Shown in pieces: positions 12,936-26,005 of a stretch of DNA of 64,000 bases. Origin of the DNA: Latrodectus hesperus (Eukaryota; Arthropoda; Arachnida; Araneae; Theridiidae); NCBI GenBank assembly GCA_037975125.1, contig CM075860.1:45915673-45979672 (forward strand), read 5' to 3'. Position 1 is the first letter of the stretch. Each line of letters begins with the position of its first letter. Below the pieces are notes generated by a model. The model was given only the letters and a program-made list of their open reading frames with translations, was not told the DNA's origin and did not search any database. Position numbers and translations under genes: made by a program.

Positions 12936-13265
12936 GAGCTGGTTGCGATGGTCTGGTTGGTTAAGGCGTTATTCTCAGAACAATGATAGGAAGATAGTGA
13001 ATTTGAAGCCCGTCTTAACCGAAGATTCGTCTTGTTCGCTATAAGTGGCTGAGGCAAGTTAAATAGGTCGTGGTAGCAATGTTCTAAGCAAGCAGCAGCT
13101 AAAATAAGTGAAATGATTTATTTATTTGTGACATGTCAAGTATTGGGGGGTCCTTCACTTGTTCCCGGCTTCTAAATTACGAAGACCATCGCCTAGCTGC
13201 TTCCTCCTAAGTGCTGGAGTCTCAACTATCCTAAATACATGAAGGATGCTGGTGCAATAGCAACC
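12936..13265 (+). repeat. SINE-A, diverged near-full copy
   Basis: A tRNA-like head (GGTCTGGTTGG as A box, GATAGTGAATTTGAAGCC as degenerate B box) is followed by the family body 'cttaaccgaagat.cgt', 'gttaaataggt.gtggtagcaatgt' and a 'ggtgcaatagcaacc' end. Confidence 0.65.
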
Positions 13266-14488
13266 ACTGGGCTTTGGTGAGCCAAATGCTTCGAATTTTG
13301 ACTCTTCTTAAATGGCCTTAACCAGCACTTCTCATAGATAGTGCGGCCTATTCCTACATTGCCTGGAAAGAAACCCAAAATATTCCAAGCAAATATCATG
13401 ATAGCTATGCATACGTAAAGTAGAAAGCAAGATACAGCTTCCTTTGTTAAACGACGGATGTGATCGAATCTGTAACAGTTCACTCTGTAGTGAGGTGTCC
13501 TATCTCTAAGCTTCGGTGAATCTTTAATCTTTCTAGCTGGCTTGAAACTCTAAACTATTTTGTACTGTGCTTAATTTTAGTCGTTAGTGATATCACTTCA
13601 ACATACACTATCATCAAATCTTTCGCTGGTGACAGATTTTCATGAAGGAACTGTTATCAACGACACTCGCATTATTTACGAGGAGCCTCGTTAGATTGTT
13701 GAGTATTTTTCAATGTTTAAACCTAGCTACTGTTGGAAAGTTTCTCCTGGCATAAGCTATACGAATCATTGATTAGTTATTTTAGCTGCTGCTTGCTTAG
13801 GTTTAGCTTGACCTAGAGGTAGAACGTAGCTTTTTGGAGTGTAAATTCATGAGTTCATTCTATGCTACTGTTGAACGACTGGAGATGGATGTTACATTTC
13901 TGCCATTTATATGCATATCGGGGTGGTTCCTTGGGAGATCTCCTGGTATCATTACTCTGACATGTGTGAATACGGCACACGACCAATAAAAAGATCCTTT
14001 CGGAAGGCAATTTAGTTGATGCATATTAAAATGTTTTACAACAGCCTTCGCTGTTTTGGCTGTCCATTATACTGTGTCATAATCACTACTTGTTTATCAA
14101 GTTGAGATGTGTGTAATTTCAGATAATACCTCAATTTTAAAAAATGATGTTTTTTAAGATTTGTAATGTTTTTATCTATATATTTGCTATATTATATATT
14201 CTCCAGCATCATTGACATTTCTTCCTTTAAGACAACCACAATAAGTTGTCACTCAACGCAATATTTCCTTTAGAATTTTTAGTTAATCTCCTAAATCCAA
14301 TTTACTTAATTTAAAATAAAAAATATTCTATTAATATCAAAATAAACAAATTGCGCGTGCATATAAATTAATATAAAAGTATTTCTGTGGCTATCAGTGT
14401 TAAAAAGCAATTTTGAATAAGTACGTAATGTGATTCTCCCATTATTATAATAAAATAAATATTACTTTTTTTTACTTTCTCTTAGGAT

Positions 14489-14602
14489 ATGAAAATGAAC
14501 ATAGTTCTTCGTAATGACAAGACTGCTACTATTGATTTCGTTGATCCAGCTCACCATAATCGTCTATGGTCAACAATGCAATACGGACAATTTAAAGTTT
14601 GA
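14489..14602 (+). CDS. Upstream ORF overlapping the Toll start codon
   Basis: ATG at 14489 (and ATG 14495 in the same frame) opens a 37-codon frame ending in TGA at 14600-14602. It overlaps the first 89 bases of the Toll coding region out of frame. If the AG at 14483-14484 is a real splice acceptor, these ATGs are in the mature mRNA and could lower initiation at 14514. This is seen in sequence only; no evidence that it is translated. Confidence 0.3.
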   Translation: MKMNIVLRNDKTATIDFVDPAHHNRLWSTMQYGQFKV

Positions 14603-17498
14603 TTGCGAGTTTTTGATCAATAACGCCGTTGAAAGCCTGCAATGCAAAAGTAACATTACACTAGAATCTGATAACTTCTTCATTCTGCAAATAAATCGAA
14701 CTGCTGGTAGAAAAATTTCGGATGATATTCTCCCATCATTTTTGTATTCTGATGCAAGAGCAAACTCGTCATTTTATCGATGCAATACTCATTCATTGCA
14801 TTCTTTGTTTACATTCATAGATTTGACTATTAAAGATATATGCACTGTGCAAGATTTCTGTATACCACAGGCAAATGTACTTGATAAAAATGTTAATTTG
14901 AGAACTTTAAACATCACAAATACTTCTGTAATATTTGAAAGTTTTCAGAACCTTACTTCACTAGTTTCACTATCCATTATTGATACAGCACATTTAAATT
15001 TGTCAGAAGTCTTTCAAGCTCCCGATACTTTGACATCGTTGACATTAAGAAATGATAATATTCTAGATTTAAGTGATGGGCTGTTTATTCGACAAAAAAA
15101 TTTACAATCCATAGATTTATCTTCAAATCAACTGCAACATTTTCCAAGACATGCTTTTGGGTCCCTTGTAAACTTAAGATATCTAAATTTGTCGTATAAT
15201 TTAATAGTTTCCATTTCAAGTAGCGCGTTTGAAAATTTTACAAATCTAGAGGAACTTTATCTGTCGAATAATAAATTGATGAAAATAGATGCCAACGCTT
15301 TTTCCTTCAACTTACTCTTAACTACTATAGACATCAGTTATAACAACTTGACAAATCTTCCTGATAAAGTATTTACTAGCTTGATGAATTTAAAACAACT
15401 TTCTTGTGCACAATGTCAGCTTTATAATTTGAAAAAAGATTGGTTTTTGAGCACAAAGAGCTTAAAGTACATAGACTTCAGCTCGAATAATATAGAAACA
15501 GTGCCAGATGGTATTTTTCAAAATCAGGCATTCCTTGAAAAGATTAATTTATGTTGTAACAAAATAACATATATTGGTGAATTTAAAAATAAATTAAGAC
15601 TTTTTGGCTTGGATTTATCACAAAATAAATTGCCTTTTATAAATGAGAATATATTTTTGGAAGCTCCTTATTTGTACTGGATTAATATGAGTCGAAATGA
15701 GTTGAATGCAATAACTGATCATCACATAGGACACTTAGCAAATGTAGGACTTCTTGATTTATCCAATAATAACATTTCAGAAATAGATCTTGGATCAAGT
15801 GCTTTACTTCAAATTCGAATTTTAATATTGTCAAATAATTCAATCAAGATATTCCAAGGAAATTGGCACAGCTTCGTATTTCTGGAGAAACTTGAGGTGA
15901 TTCATAATAGTATTGAATACTTAGATCTCCCTCCGTGCATCCCAAACGTAAAACAGACGATAACATTAAATTTCCAATATAATAAAATCACTCGATTAGG
16001 ATTAAGAACTCTTCTTGATGATGAAAAGCGAGCTGAGACAGACAGAAGAATGGCTGGTTGTCTTTTCAATGGACTTTCGAAAAACTTCATAGATTTGACT
16101 CATAACCCTTTGATCTGTGATTGTAAGTTATACGAATTTCACAGCTATCTCATACGAAAACGAAGAATCAAATTAGATAGTTTTCTTAATATTGATAACC
16201 TTACATGTGAAAGTCCTCCTCCTTTGAAAGGTGAACAGATATTTAACTTGCCAGATGACGTATTTAGCTGTCGAGTTACTAGAAATTGTCCAACACAATG
16301 CAGCTGTGGCATTCGTGGTCAAGATGGAGGGACGTTTGTTAACTGCACTGGTGCAAAACTAGATGAAGCACCACAAACCATTCCTCCAAACACCATTGCT
16401 TTGTACTTTAATAAAAACCATTTGCGTGATTTGATATCTTTGAACTCAGAAATTTGGGAAAATCTAACAGAATTGCATGCTAATGATAACGAAATCAGTA
16501 CTTTTAAAGGATGGAACATTCCTCAAAATCTGCAATTCTTGTCCTTACAAGGCAACAAAGTAAAATATCTGCCTGATAATTTGATGAACTTTATAGCTAA
16601 TAAGAGCGATTTTCAGCTTTTTATAAGTAACAACGACACAGGATGTGATTGCAAAAGCAAGGATTTAAAAAACTTTTTGGCGGAAAACTTGAACGTGGTG
16701 AAAGATGCAGCTGGAGTCACATGTGAGATTGATAACAATGGAACCAAATCTCTCTTACCCTTACTCAAAATGCCTGACTCAATTTTGTGCCCAAAGGTTC
16801 AAAGCTACAACCCGAAAGTGATCATAGTTTCTTTGAGCTTGTTTTCTTTCTTTCTGATAACAACACTCCTGGTGTATTACAAGCAACGACAGCTCATACT
16901 GTCTTGTCTCTTCCTGCACTTTGAAGAACTTTTTCAAATCTTGTGCGAAGAGAGCGATTCCGATGAAGACAAAGTGTTCGATGCTTTCATCGCGTACAGC
17001 AGCAGTGACCGAGACATAGTGATGTGTATGCTTGAAGAGCTGGAAGGTAAAGATCCTCATTTCAAATTGTGCATTCACGAAAGAGATTGGCTGCCTGGCC
17101 GATATATCAGCGATAATATCATTCATTCTGTTCAAAGCAGTAAAAGAACAATAATTTTACTTTCGGACAGCTTCATCTCCAGCCCTTGGTTTAGACTAGA
17201 ACTTAGAGCAGCAGTATTCAAGGTATCGAAAGATAAAATGAGTAAAATAATCGTGATTCTCACTGATAGTTCAACTTCATTAGGTCGTATTGATACGGAG
17301 CTTCGTCACGTAATTACGAAAAGAACATATTTAGTGTGGGGCGAACGGTGGTTCTGGGAAAAGTTGAGGTACGTCATGCCTCATAAAAGCTGTGAATTAA
17401 TGCCTAGACCTATTTCTGAGCAAAGAAGAAATGATGAGGTACGAAATAGTGAAATGGCACTCATCATGGATGATGCATGTTCTCCAAGTTTGGATTGA
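14514..17498 (+). CDS. Toll-like receptor (single coding exon, 994 residues)
   Basis: A membrane receptor of the Toll family. The order is a signal peptide (residues 1-19, hydrophobic, ending VYGQQ), a leucine-rich repeat ectodomain (~120-525), a first LRR C-terminal cap (CDCKLYEF, ~535), a cysteine-rich N-terminal cap (CPTQCSC, ~592) with a few more repeats, a second C-terminal cap (CDCKSK, ~711), one transmembrane helix (~768-790) and a cytoplasmic TIR domain (~820-958). The TIR has box 1 FDAFIAYSS, box 2 RDWLPG with its conserved proline, and box 3 FWEKL. Two cap clusters place it with the multi-cysteine, Drosophila Toll-1-like receptors, which in insects bind processed Spätzle and signal through MyD88 to NF-kB; that role is inferred from family. 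The frame is intact throughout. A splice acceptor-like TCTCTTAG lies 30 bp upstream. Confidence 0.95.
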   Translation: MTRLLLLISLIQLTIIVYGQQCNTDNLKFDCEFLINNAVESLQCKSNITLESDNFFILQINRTAGRKISDDILPSFLYSDARANSSFYRCNTHSLHSLFTFIDLTIKDICTVQDFCIPQANVLDKNVNLRTLNITNTSVIFESFQNLTSLVSLSIIDTAHLNLSEVFQAPDTLTSLTLRNDNILDLSDGLFIRQKNLQSIDLSSNQLQHFPRHAFGSLVNLRYLNLSYNLIVSISSSAFENFTNLEELYLSNNKLMKIDANAFSFNLLLTTIDISYNNLTNLPDKVFTSLMNLKQLSCAQCQLYNLKKDWFLSTKSLKYIDFSSNNIETVPDGIFQNQAFLEKINLCCNKITYIGEFKNKLRLFGLDLSQNKLPFINENIFLEAPYLYWINMSRNELNAITDHHIGHLANVGLLDLSNNNISEIDLGSSALLQIRILILSNNSIKIFQGNWHSFVFLEKLEVIHNSIEYLDLPPCIPNVKQTITLNFQYNKITRLGLRTLLDDEKRAETDRRMAGCLFNGLSKNFIDLTHNPLICDCKLYEFHSYLIRKRRIKLDSFLNIDNLTCESPPPLKGEQIFNLPDDVFSCRVTRNCPTQCSCGIRGQDGGTFVNCTGAKLDEAPQTIPPNTIALYFNKNHLRDLISLNSEIWENLTELHANDNEISTFKGWNIPQNLQFLSLQGNKVKYLPDNLMNFIANKSDFQLFISNNDTGCDCKSKDLKNFLAENLNVVKDAAGVTCEIDNNGTKSLLPLLKMPDSILCPKVQSYNPKVIIVSLSLFSFFLITTLLVYYKQRQLILSCLFLHFEELFQILCEESDSDEDKVFDAFIAYSSSDRDIVMCMLEELEGKDPHFKLCIHERDWLPGRYISDNIIHSVQSSKRTIILLSDSFISSPWFRLELRAAVFKVSKDKMSKIIVILTDSSTSLGRIDTELRHVITKRTYLVWGERWFWEKLRYVMPHKSCELMPRPISEQRRNDEVRNSEMALIMDDACSPSLD

Positions 17499-17649
17499 CA
17501 ATTTTCTTTACATGCGAGATATATAAGTGAAAACCTTCTTTTGTAAAATAATTATATCTATTAATAACACTAAATGTGAATTATGATCTCTATTTTTCGC
17601 AAGTTGTGTAAGAATAACATCATTGTTAATGAGGAATTCACTAATGGGT

Positions 17650-17722
17650 AATAAAAACAAAAATCCATGATATTTCTATAACAGAAAAATGAGATTTTGT
17701 AACATATGTTTAGTGAAATAAA
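17650..17722 (+). terminator. Candidate polyadenylation signals of the Toll gene
   Basis: AATAAA occurs at 17650-17655 and at 17717-17722, 152 and 219 bp after the stop. Both are plausible; in A+T-rich DNA chance occurrences are common. Confidence 0.45.
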
Positions 17723-19247
17723 AGAAGAATATGAAAAATGCTAACGGAAAACTATCACTTCATATTTTCAAGAGTTTATATTCCGTTTAATTAGAATTTT
17801 AAAAAGTGTTGGATTATATGAATAAATTCAAGAGATGTCTTGCAGGTATTTATAATTTCTTTACATCTATTTTATAATTGTTTGTTTTTATTATAGGTAT
17901 TATTGTAGACTATTTTCATTTGATTATAAATATAGGTAAAATACATTGCCTTACAACATAACTCCCTAAAATACATTGACTTACAACATAAAGTGAACAC
18001 TAAGTGCGAAATGAAAACTTTAACTAATCTTTAATATTTGTTTGTTTGTAAAAATGTATACAAATATGTACAATGGATAAAAACAACGGGTGTTCAGTAA
18101 GTCATGAAATCAATGATAAAATAATAATACAAGTAATAGTGATTGTGATCATTGGATTAGAGATCAATTGATTTTAACGGTTCATCTTGATTTACTTCTG
18201 AAATAGAAGCGGAAGACAGTAATTGCACCCCATACATATTGATGAGGGAAAGATCAGGACATATTTTTAGTTAGGGTACCATTGGAACGTATGCTGATCG
18301 ATACAACATACAGCTGTTTGTTATGCTGTAGTTTTCTAAGCATCTTAGAGCCACCAAATACCATATCACCAACTTGAAATGAATTAATTACGTAAGTGAT
18401 GGCACTAAACCATGGTACTACTTTGTCTCATTGCATAACACATTCCATAACTATTACTGCATTAAGGAATCTGTGTGTTTAAAATGCATTGATCCCAACT
18501 TGACATTGTTATTCTGACAGTAACTCAAAGAAGTGACAAAGTTCTTTCTTTTAACTAATGTCTAATTAAGCATAAAATTGATGATTAGTGAGAATTATGG
18601 GATTATGATTAATATAATTTGATGGACAGACCATTCTAAATCTTGTCAAAATGCTCAAAATGACATCCTGAGAGCTGAATTTCTTTAACACCACAAAAAT
18701 TTTTAAATATTTTTAATTTTACTTAAAAATTATTTCCACATAATAAAATATATTAAGAAAATTTGCATGAAAAATATTAAATTTCAAGATCTTTGAATCG
18801 CTTGAATATGTCTATTAATATTTATTTCTGAAAAAAATTGTTTTTAAACTTAATATGGTTAGAAATAGTATTTTATCTTTTAATAACAGAAATAGTAGAT
18901 AAAATGAATCGCAAGTATATTATGATCTTTAACTCAAATAAAAACTGAATAATATTTCACTTGTAAAATAAAATATTTTGATAGCAGTTTTCATTCTAAT
19001 TTAAATTTGAAAAGATTATTTTATCAATCTTTTGTGTATGAAAAACATCATGCTGAATGATATTTTGGAAATTAGGTAATTTTGAATGATCAATAAAATT
19101 ATTACTACAATTTCATTGATAATTCGCTCATATATTTAAAAGGTTTTTGGCAAATACATGTTTTAAAGATACTCCAAGGGTTCAACATATTCCAAAAATC
19201 AAGACTTACAGTTTAATTCAGTGCTAGAAATGCAACTGACTAAAATG

Positions 19248-19452
<205 letters not shown>

Positions 19453-20135
19453 TATGCTTGTTTAAAACAAATCATAAATATATATAAAGACTTAATTTTA
19501 AAAAAAAGAACGAACAATTGCAAGAATTTCATAACTTTATAAGACAAATACCAGATACCATGTTTTAAAAAATTACACTATCAAATATGTATTTCTGCCT
19601 ATTTTATATATGAAATTTTTCGAATATTTTTTATAATATTTTTATTTAGGCAATAATAAATATATAAATTCAGATTTTTAAATTAATTTAAGCGCATTTT
19701 TATTAAACCAAATATAAAACTTTTATACAATTGATTAATTCATTTTTAAAAATTTATTTTTATTAATAATCAAATTTATTCTTATCAGCTACTAGTAAGT
19801 TATTTATTCTTTCATGAAAAACAGTAATGTTTTGTTTTATGTTAAATCTTTCATCTTACTTATTATTATTTTATAAAACATATTTTTTAAAATTTAATTA
19901 ATTAGTCAATGCTATTAAAGTTTAATTGTAAACAAGGAAACAAATGTGTGGTTTATAAGAATAAAAATATTAATTACTAAAGACTAAAATGGAAACTTGC
20001 TTCCAAGTTCTATTCTGGTTCATTTGGTGATTCTCAATATGATTTCATAAAATATTTTTGAATATTAAGTTATAAAACTAATAATCAATAATTTAGAACG
20101 TAACAGGAAACATAAGACAAAAATTTCCTTTGTTA

Positions 20136-20241
<106 letters not shown>

Positions 20242-20741
20242 CTGAAAAGGGATATAAGTTCAGAAATCATAATTTCACACATTAGCTTTTTTCTTGTTGC
20301 TTCAATTGAAGAACTCACTTGTTCGTTTCGTTTTGAAGGAATGACTGGAAAATTTAATGACAGTGGGATTTACCATAGAATCCATGTATTGAGGAATTAC
20401 TGCAATATTTTTACCAGGTGACTTTAATTCATGTAAAAAGTGTAGTCAAGACTGGAATCAATATCAAGATATATTTCAAGTCAAACAATCTGAAATAAAC
20501 CTCATCAATGTAGTCTTTGTACGTAGTCCAGTAATGTGTATTTTTTTAAAGCTCAAAACATTATAAATACCACAGAAGTTGATCTATTCAACACTTATCA
20601 TAAACACATAATAATTGGAGTTAAGTACTGTTTACTGATGAGTCATAATTCAGTTAGGACTGCATTTGATAATTATTTTTATGAGGGGAGAGGAATTCTC
20701 AGCATAGGTGGATATACGGAATAATAATTTTCAAAGATCCC

Positions 20742-20805
20742 AAAGTTATACATCTATTTATAATAAGATCTATTTATAGATCTCATGAAATAGATGTATA
20801 ACTTT
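20742..20805. repeat. Inverted repeat, 18-bp perfect arms
   Basis: 20742-20759 and 20788-20805 are exact reverse complements. The 28-bp spacer contains a second short hairpin (AGATCTA...TAGATCT). Confidence 0.9.
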
Positions 20806-20880
20806 ATGATCTTATGTAGCAGTAATGATATCTATTTGTCGAGCTTATTTTTCATTCCCTTCCACTGTCAATATACCGAA

Positions 20881-21013
20881 TTGTTGGTGCTCTTGCTTTC
20901 AGTTCAACAATTGCGTTCAAATCTCACCTTGGGTTTGAATGTTTATAATGATTGGTATCCACTTTAAACTGTAGATTCTGGTCTAAATAGCTCTCATTTG
21001 CAAAAAAAAAAAA
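20881..21013 (+). repeat. Possible tRNA-derived SINE (family D), with A-rich tail
   Basis: 'TTGGTGCTCTTGCTTTCAG' followed by 'TTGCGTTCAAATCTCACC' resembles A and B boxes. The same arrangement recurs at 59428. The copy ends in a run of 11-12 A at 21002-21013. Confidence 0.45.
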
Positions 21014-21250
21014 GATCATTGATGGCATACAATTTAAGCCGTTCGTCAGAACAAAATTTATGTAAGACCAAATGGTTGGAATAAAGTTTTTTACATTAAA
21101 CCTAATTTAAGATAATTTTTTGTAAGTGAAATGAACACCGAACATTATAATTTTAAAGGAAATATTTAGTTTGAAAAATATAATTACAAGTTTTTTTTCC
21201 CCCCACTGAAATTATATTTTTGCTTATGAATATCAGAAATTTGTAAAAAA

Positions 21251-22416
21251 TTTAAATCGTTCTTGCCAATTTAAACTAACTATAAAGTAGATGTTTTGCC
21301 TTGTCTTATATTCCTTTTGCTTTTACTTCTGTTCTATTTTTAACGTGTTCAGTTTTGGTAGCAATATCGCTAAAGATGTGAAAATTTGAAAACTAATTAT
21401 TCAGAAAAAAGTTTATTTAATAACTTTTTCAAATAGAAAAAATTATAAACAAAAAATACTTTTTGATTACTGGTATAAATCATGAATGGATTTTTCTAGT
21501 CACCAATGACACTCAGACATTTGATGGTGAACTTCAGCTTGTTTACTGACACTCGAAGAATGCGATTTGAAGGCAGGCAGCAAATTCGTCCACAAGTCGG
21601 ATTTACGACACCTTCTCAATACGATGTGACATGTAGATGAAACGTCATCATATGTTATGGATTTTTAAACCAATGAGAATTGAAATAAAGTGACGTAATC
21701 ATGATCTCAACTAGAAACAACTACATTTTGGTTAATATAAGCAATATTATAATTAAACAGGTGAAGAAAATGTGCGCATCTTTTTTTAAGTTTTACGATA
21801 CGATTTATTCATTGTAAGTTAAGTATTTTATTTATTAAAATTAACTGTAAAGCTAAAAGAATTCCATTAAATTAAGTTGTAATGAGCACACGCTATACTT
21901 ATTCAAAGCAGTTTATATTTATTTGATTTCCCTTTTTTTCATTTAGTTATTACTATAATCAAACTTGTAAAATATGTCGCATTATAAATATATGCATTTT
22001 TAAAAAACATTTTATTAATAAACATTTCGATTTTGGAATTTCATATTTTTATTCTGGTGGTCAATGCCTGTCCATGATTATTATTAGTTTTACAAATATT
22101 AAGTTGCAATTTTTTATAGTTATAAAAACTCCTAAGTAAAGAAACAATATATTTATAAAAACAATTTAAATAAACCGTAAATAAGTTAGTTTCATTAAAA
22201 TTATTAATGAAAAAAATTATTTATCTAAAATATAATTTTAGCTATGAAAAAATATGTAATTATAAAACTAATTTTTTTTCTCTATATTTTAGGGAAATCG
22301 AGATAAATGCCATAAAGCTAGAATATGTTTGTTTTCACTGAAAATTCTATACTCAATTGCTTTATGCTAATATGCTGATCAAGAGACGGATCAGAAATGA
22401 AAATAAATTTTCTATA

Positions 22417-22457
<41 letters not shown>

Positions 22458-22833
22458 AGATGGCGTCATAAGTCCGATTTGTCGATGAATTTGCTGCTTG
22501 CCTTCAAATCATATTTTTCGAGCGGCAGCAAACTAGGTGAAGTTCATCATCGAATGTCTGAGTATCGGCGGCGATGAGAAAAAAATTCCTTCTTGATTTT
22601 TAACAGTAATAAAAAAGTATTTTTTAATTACAATTTTCTCCGTTTGTAAAAATTTTCAAAGTCACGAAAATTACCTGTTGTTTTAAATAATTAGTTTCAA
22701 ATTTTCAGATCTTTACCGATATTGCTTCCAAAATTGAACACGTTGAAAATAGAACAGAAGAAAAAACTAAATAAAAAAGACAAGACAAAACATTCACTTT
22801 ATGGTGAATTTAAATTGGCAAGGACGATTTAAG
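21251..22833. repeat. Large imperfect inverted repeat (arms ~375 bp, spacer ~830 bp)
   Basis: Left arm 21251-21620 and right arm 22455-22833 align in opposite orientation along their whole length. Shared landmarks are 'tttgaaggca.gcagcaaatt', 'ctcagacatt.gatg', 'aacgtgttca.ttttgg' and 'ttgccaatttaaa'. The arms differ at perhaps 15-20% of positions plus indels. A short (TA)n run (22421-22455) sits at the inner edge of the right arm. This could be a foldback-type element or two opposed copies of one dispersed repeat; no transposase is present in the spacer. Confidence 0.8.
22421..22455. repeat. (TA)n, about 35 bp
   Basis: Short TA run abutting the right arm of the inverted repeat. Confidence 0.9.
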
Positions 22834-24897
22834 TTTTTATTTTAATGTTAAAAGGATTTTTAATTGAAAAAAATATATTAAAATTTTGATTTCCTGGCTT
22901 TCTATTTTAAATTTTTCGAGTAAAATTAGCATTTAAACAAAAGTGTTCAATTTGCGGGTAACTTACTATAAAATTTGTATACTAAGGAAATTATTTCAAG
23001 TCCATCATTTTGCAAGTATCGTCTATTAAGATAGTCACAGAATATTTAATTAGTTTGTCACAAATTTTCTTCATTTTGTTGTCTTGTTGGCAACAAATCC
23101 TATTTTTAATGCTGTTCCTCATAGTAAACTTTAACCACTTTCCAAGTATCAGCATTTTCTATGCAATATAGTTTTATATATTGTTATTAATAATTATTTT
23201 TAATATTTTGCCTCTCATGTCAATCTAACATTTCTAAGAATGGTATATACAATATCGTCCTTTTTTTAAATATTTAATATCATAACAAAGGAATAATTCA
23301 AAAAACCTTTAACATTTTATTTAAATTTGAAATTAAAAATTTATATTATGTATATTAAATAAAATTGTAAAGTGTAAATGTATTGAAGTTAATCATTTTT
23401 AATAATTTTATTTTTAGAATCTTGGAAATTGAAAAATGTAATGCATGATCTGATCTAATGCGGTCAATATTTATGAGGAATATAGAAGAAATGATCAGCA
23501 TATGATCAATTTATGGATATTCAAATGTAACTAAGTGAATGAAATTTGGTAAGATATAAAAAAAAAATAGTATACAGAGTTAAGAAACTTCAATGATCTT
23601 CAGCCATGTAAAAGACCTGAATTTCGAAAAGAAGCAAAAATTATTCTTGTCATTTTAAGAACATAATTTAAATATATGCAATTGAAACAACATGAAAGAA
23701 CTGTAAATTTTAACAATACATCACTTATTCAAACATTTTCAAGTTTGATCTATTAATAAAGGAACATCTACTCTTTATGTATTTGTATAAAGATTCCATT
23801 TATTGTAATTTGACAATCACTGAATGTATGAATATTGTTCCCATGAATGCAACTCTGTTGACTTTATTATAAATAAAATTTAAAAATAAGGGAATTAATT
23901 TTTTTCATATTATCAACATATTTTCATAAAATTACAAGAGAGAGATATCGATTATTATATTAGTGTTTCCTTCTTAATATAATAGGATCCGACGTGTTTT
24001 AGTGACCTTAAGATTATTATACAAGACCACAGTTATGGAGTTGTCAAACTAGTGAAGCAAGAATATAAAAATAAATGACATATTATAGAATAACAACAAT
24101 AATAATAGCCTACTGTTCCAAAAGAATATTTTTTATATTTGTTGTATCCTTTTCTTATGTCTTTAGGTTTCAAATTATTCAAAATACAAAAACAAAATCA
24201 CCATTCTTAAAACATACATTTAATACATTGCACATCGAATTTTCAAAAAAGAGATTTTTAACAATTTATTAAAGCTTTTTTTCATTTCCACCATGTAAAT
24301 TCCAACAGGTATAATTCTTAATGAAACCTAGCTATGTCCCATTTTTTTACTACAGCATTTGTTATTTTCCACATTTCTACATTTTATAGATCTAAATAAC
24401 CCCCATTTGTTGTTTCCGACAAATTTACTTACTATTCAAGCATAGTAACTTCAGTTTCAACTATTGTTTTAAATCAAATCGCTTCCAAAAATCTGAATAG
24501 ATCATCGGTCCTACTTCTTTAGTTGACTGATTTTCTCCGTAAGTCAACTAGCATTTCTATTCGAGATTTGAACAGCTATTTGGCATCTTGGTACATTCCT
24601 CCAAAAACAGATTCCTACTGTCACTGCTGTTCTTACGTCGGTTAAGTAAACTGTCCGATTTCAATTTTTTTATATTTTGGAACCACCTACTTCCTTTCTG
24701 AATATTTGTTGCAAAGTTGTAGGGAATATATAACCCACACTTATAATTGTTCCCGTCAAATACAGAATTTTCAAGTATAATAGTCTGCTTCTCATATCAT
24801 TTCATAGATACCAACTCCTCTAAACAATAAACACAAATTTTATAATAATAATAATGGCCAACCATATTGTGTAATCACTGAATTAATTTCCAACAAA

Positions 24898-26005
24898 GAG
24901 GCTCTCCATTTACAACTTAGGCATCATACCTATAAATGTTTTCTCATTAAGCAAACAATTTCATTACACTGCAGCCAGTTTTTAATTTGTTAAGTTAAAA
25001 ACTTTGGAAAATCATACAGCACAATTTTTCATTCAGTAAATTAAACGTTGTTAATCGCAAAAATGAAATATTCATAAATATAGCATTATTTATATATTCT
25101 GATTAAAAAATGAATCATTATTTTAGAAGTCTTAATCCGAGTTGTTAAACCTTAAAAGTTTAACAACTCGGATTGAAACTTTTTAACTCGGATTAAGATT
25201 CTTAACAAGTTTATATTTAAAAAATGTCAAAACTCTGCAACTTTATTCCACAGTTACTTAGCCAGTGAGAGTTGGAGAATAGTCTAAAAATACTAGATCC
25301 CTTGCTTTTTTATATATAAAAGGAATTATTAATAAAAAATTAATCGTGCAGACATTGGAAAAATGTGTAACATCAAAGAACTAAAATCTTAATTAAATTA
25401 TTTATTAAATATTATTATTATTAAATTAATTTAAATAATTTAACTAAGATAATTAAATTATTATCTTAATTAATTTATTATTTTTGTTGGAAATTAATAA
25501 TTAAATTTATTAAAATCTTAATTATTAATTTCTAACTAAGAGGCTCTCCATTTACAACTTAGGCATCATACCTATAAATGCTTTCTCATTAAGCAAATAA
25601 TTTCATCACACTGCAGCCAGTTTTTAATTTGTTAAGTTAAAAACTTTGGAAAATCATACAGCACAATTTTTCATTCAGTAAATTAAATGTTGTTAATCGC
25701 AAAAATGAAATATTCATAAATATGGTATTATTTATATATTCTGATTAACAAAAATGAAGTATTATTTTAGAAGTCTTAATCCGAGTTGTAAAACCTTAAA
25801 AGTAATTTAACAAGTTTATATTTAAAAAATGTTAAAATTCTGCAACTTTATTCCCCAGTTACTTAGTCATTGAGAATTGAAGAATAGTCTAATAAGACTA
25901 GATCCCTTACTTTTTTTATATATAAAAGGAATTATTAATAAAAAATTAATCATGCAGACATTGGAAAAATGTGTAACATCGAAGAACTAAAATCTTAATT
26001 AAATT
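24898..26005. repeat. Internal direct subrepeats of copy 1
   Basis: 24898-~25395 and 25540-~26005 both start 'gaggctctccatttacaact' and run in parallel to 'gaactaaaatcttaattaaa'. The first carries an extra hairpin that the second lacks. A+T-rich TTAAT-type sequence separates them. Confidence 0.88.
25134..25174. repeat. Perfect 17-bp hairpin in copy 1
   Basis: 25134-25150 and 25158-25174 are exact reverse complements around a 7-base loop. A third, inverted copy of the same core (TTAACTCGGATTAAGATT) follows at about 25181-25201. The sister subrepeat at 25775-25810 has only the first arm. Confidence 0.92.

Noticed and set aside
18250..18380. Minus-strand peptide resembling the gypsy integrase C-terminus (FQVGDMVFGGSKML)
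   Set aside because: A single short motif with no other pol piece in order nearby; too weak to annotate.
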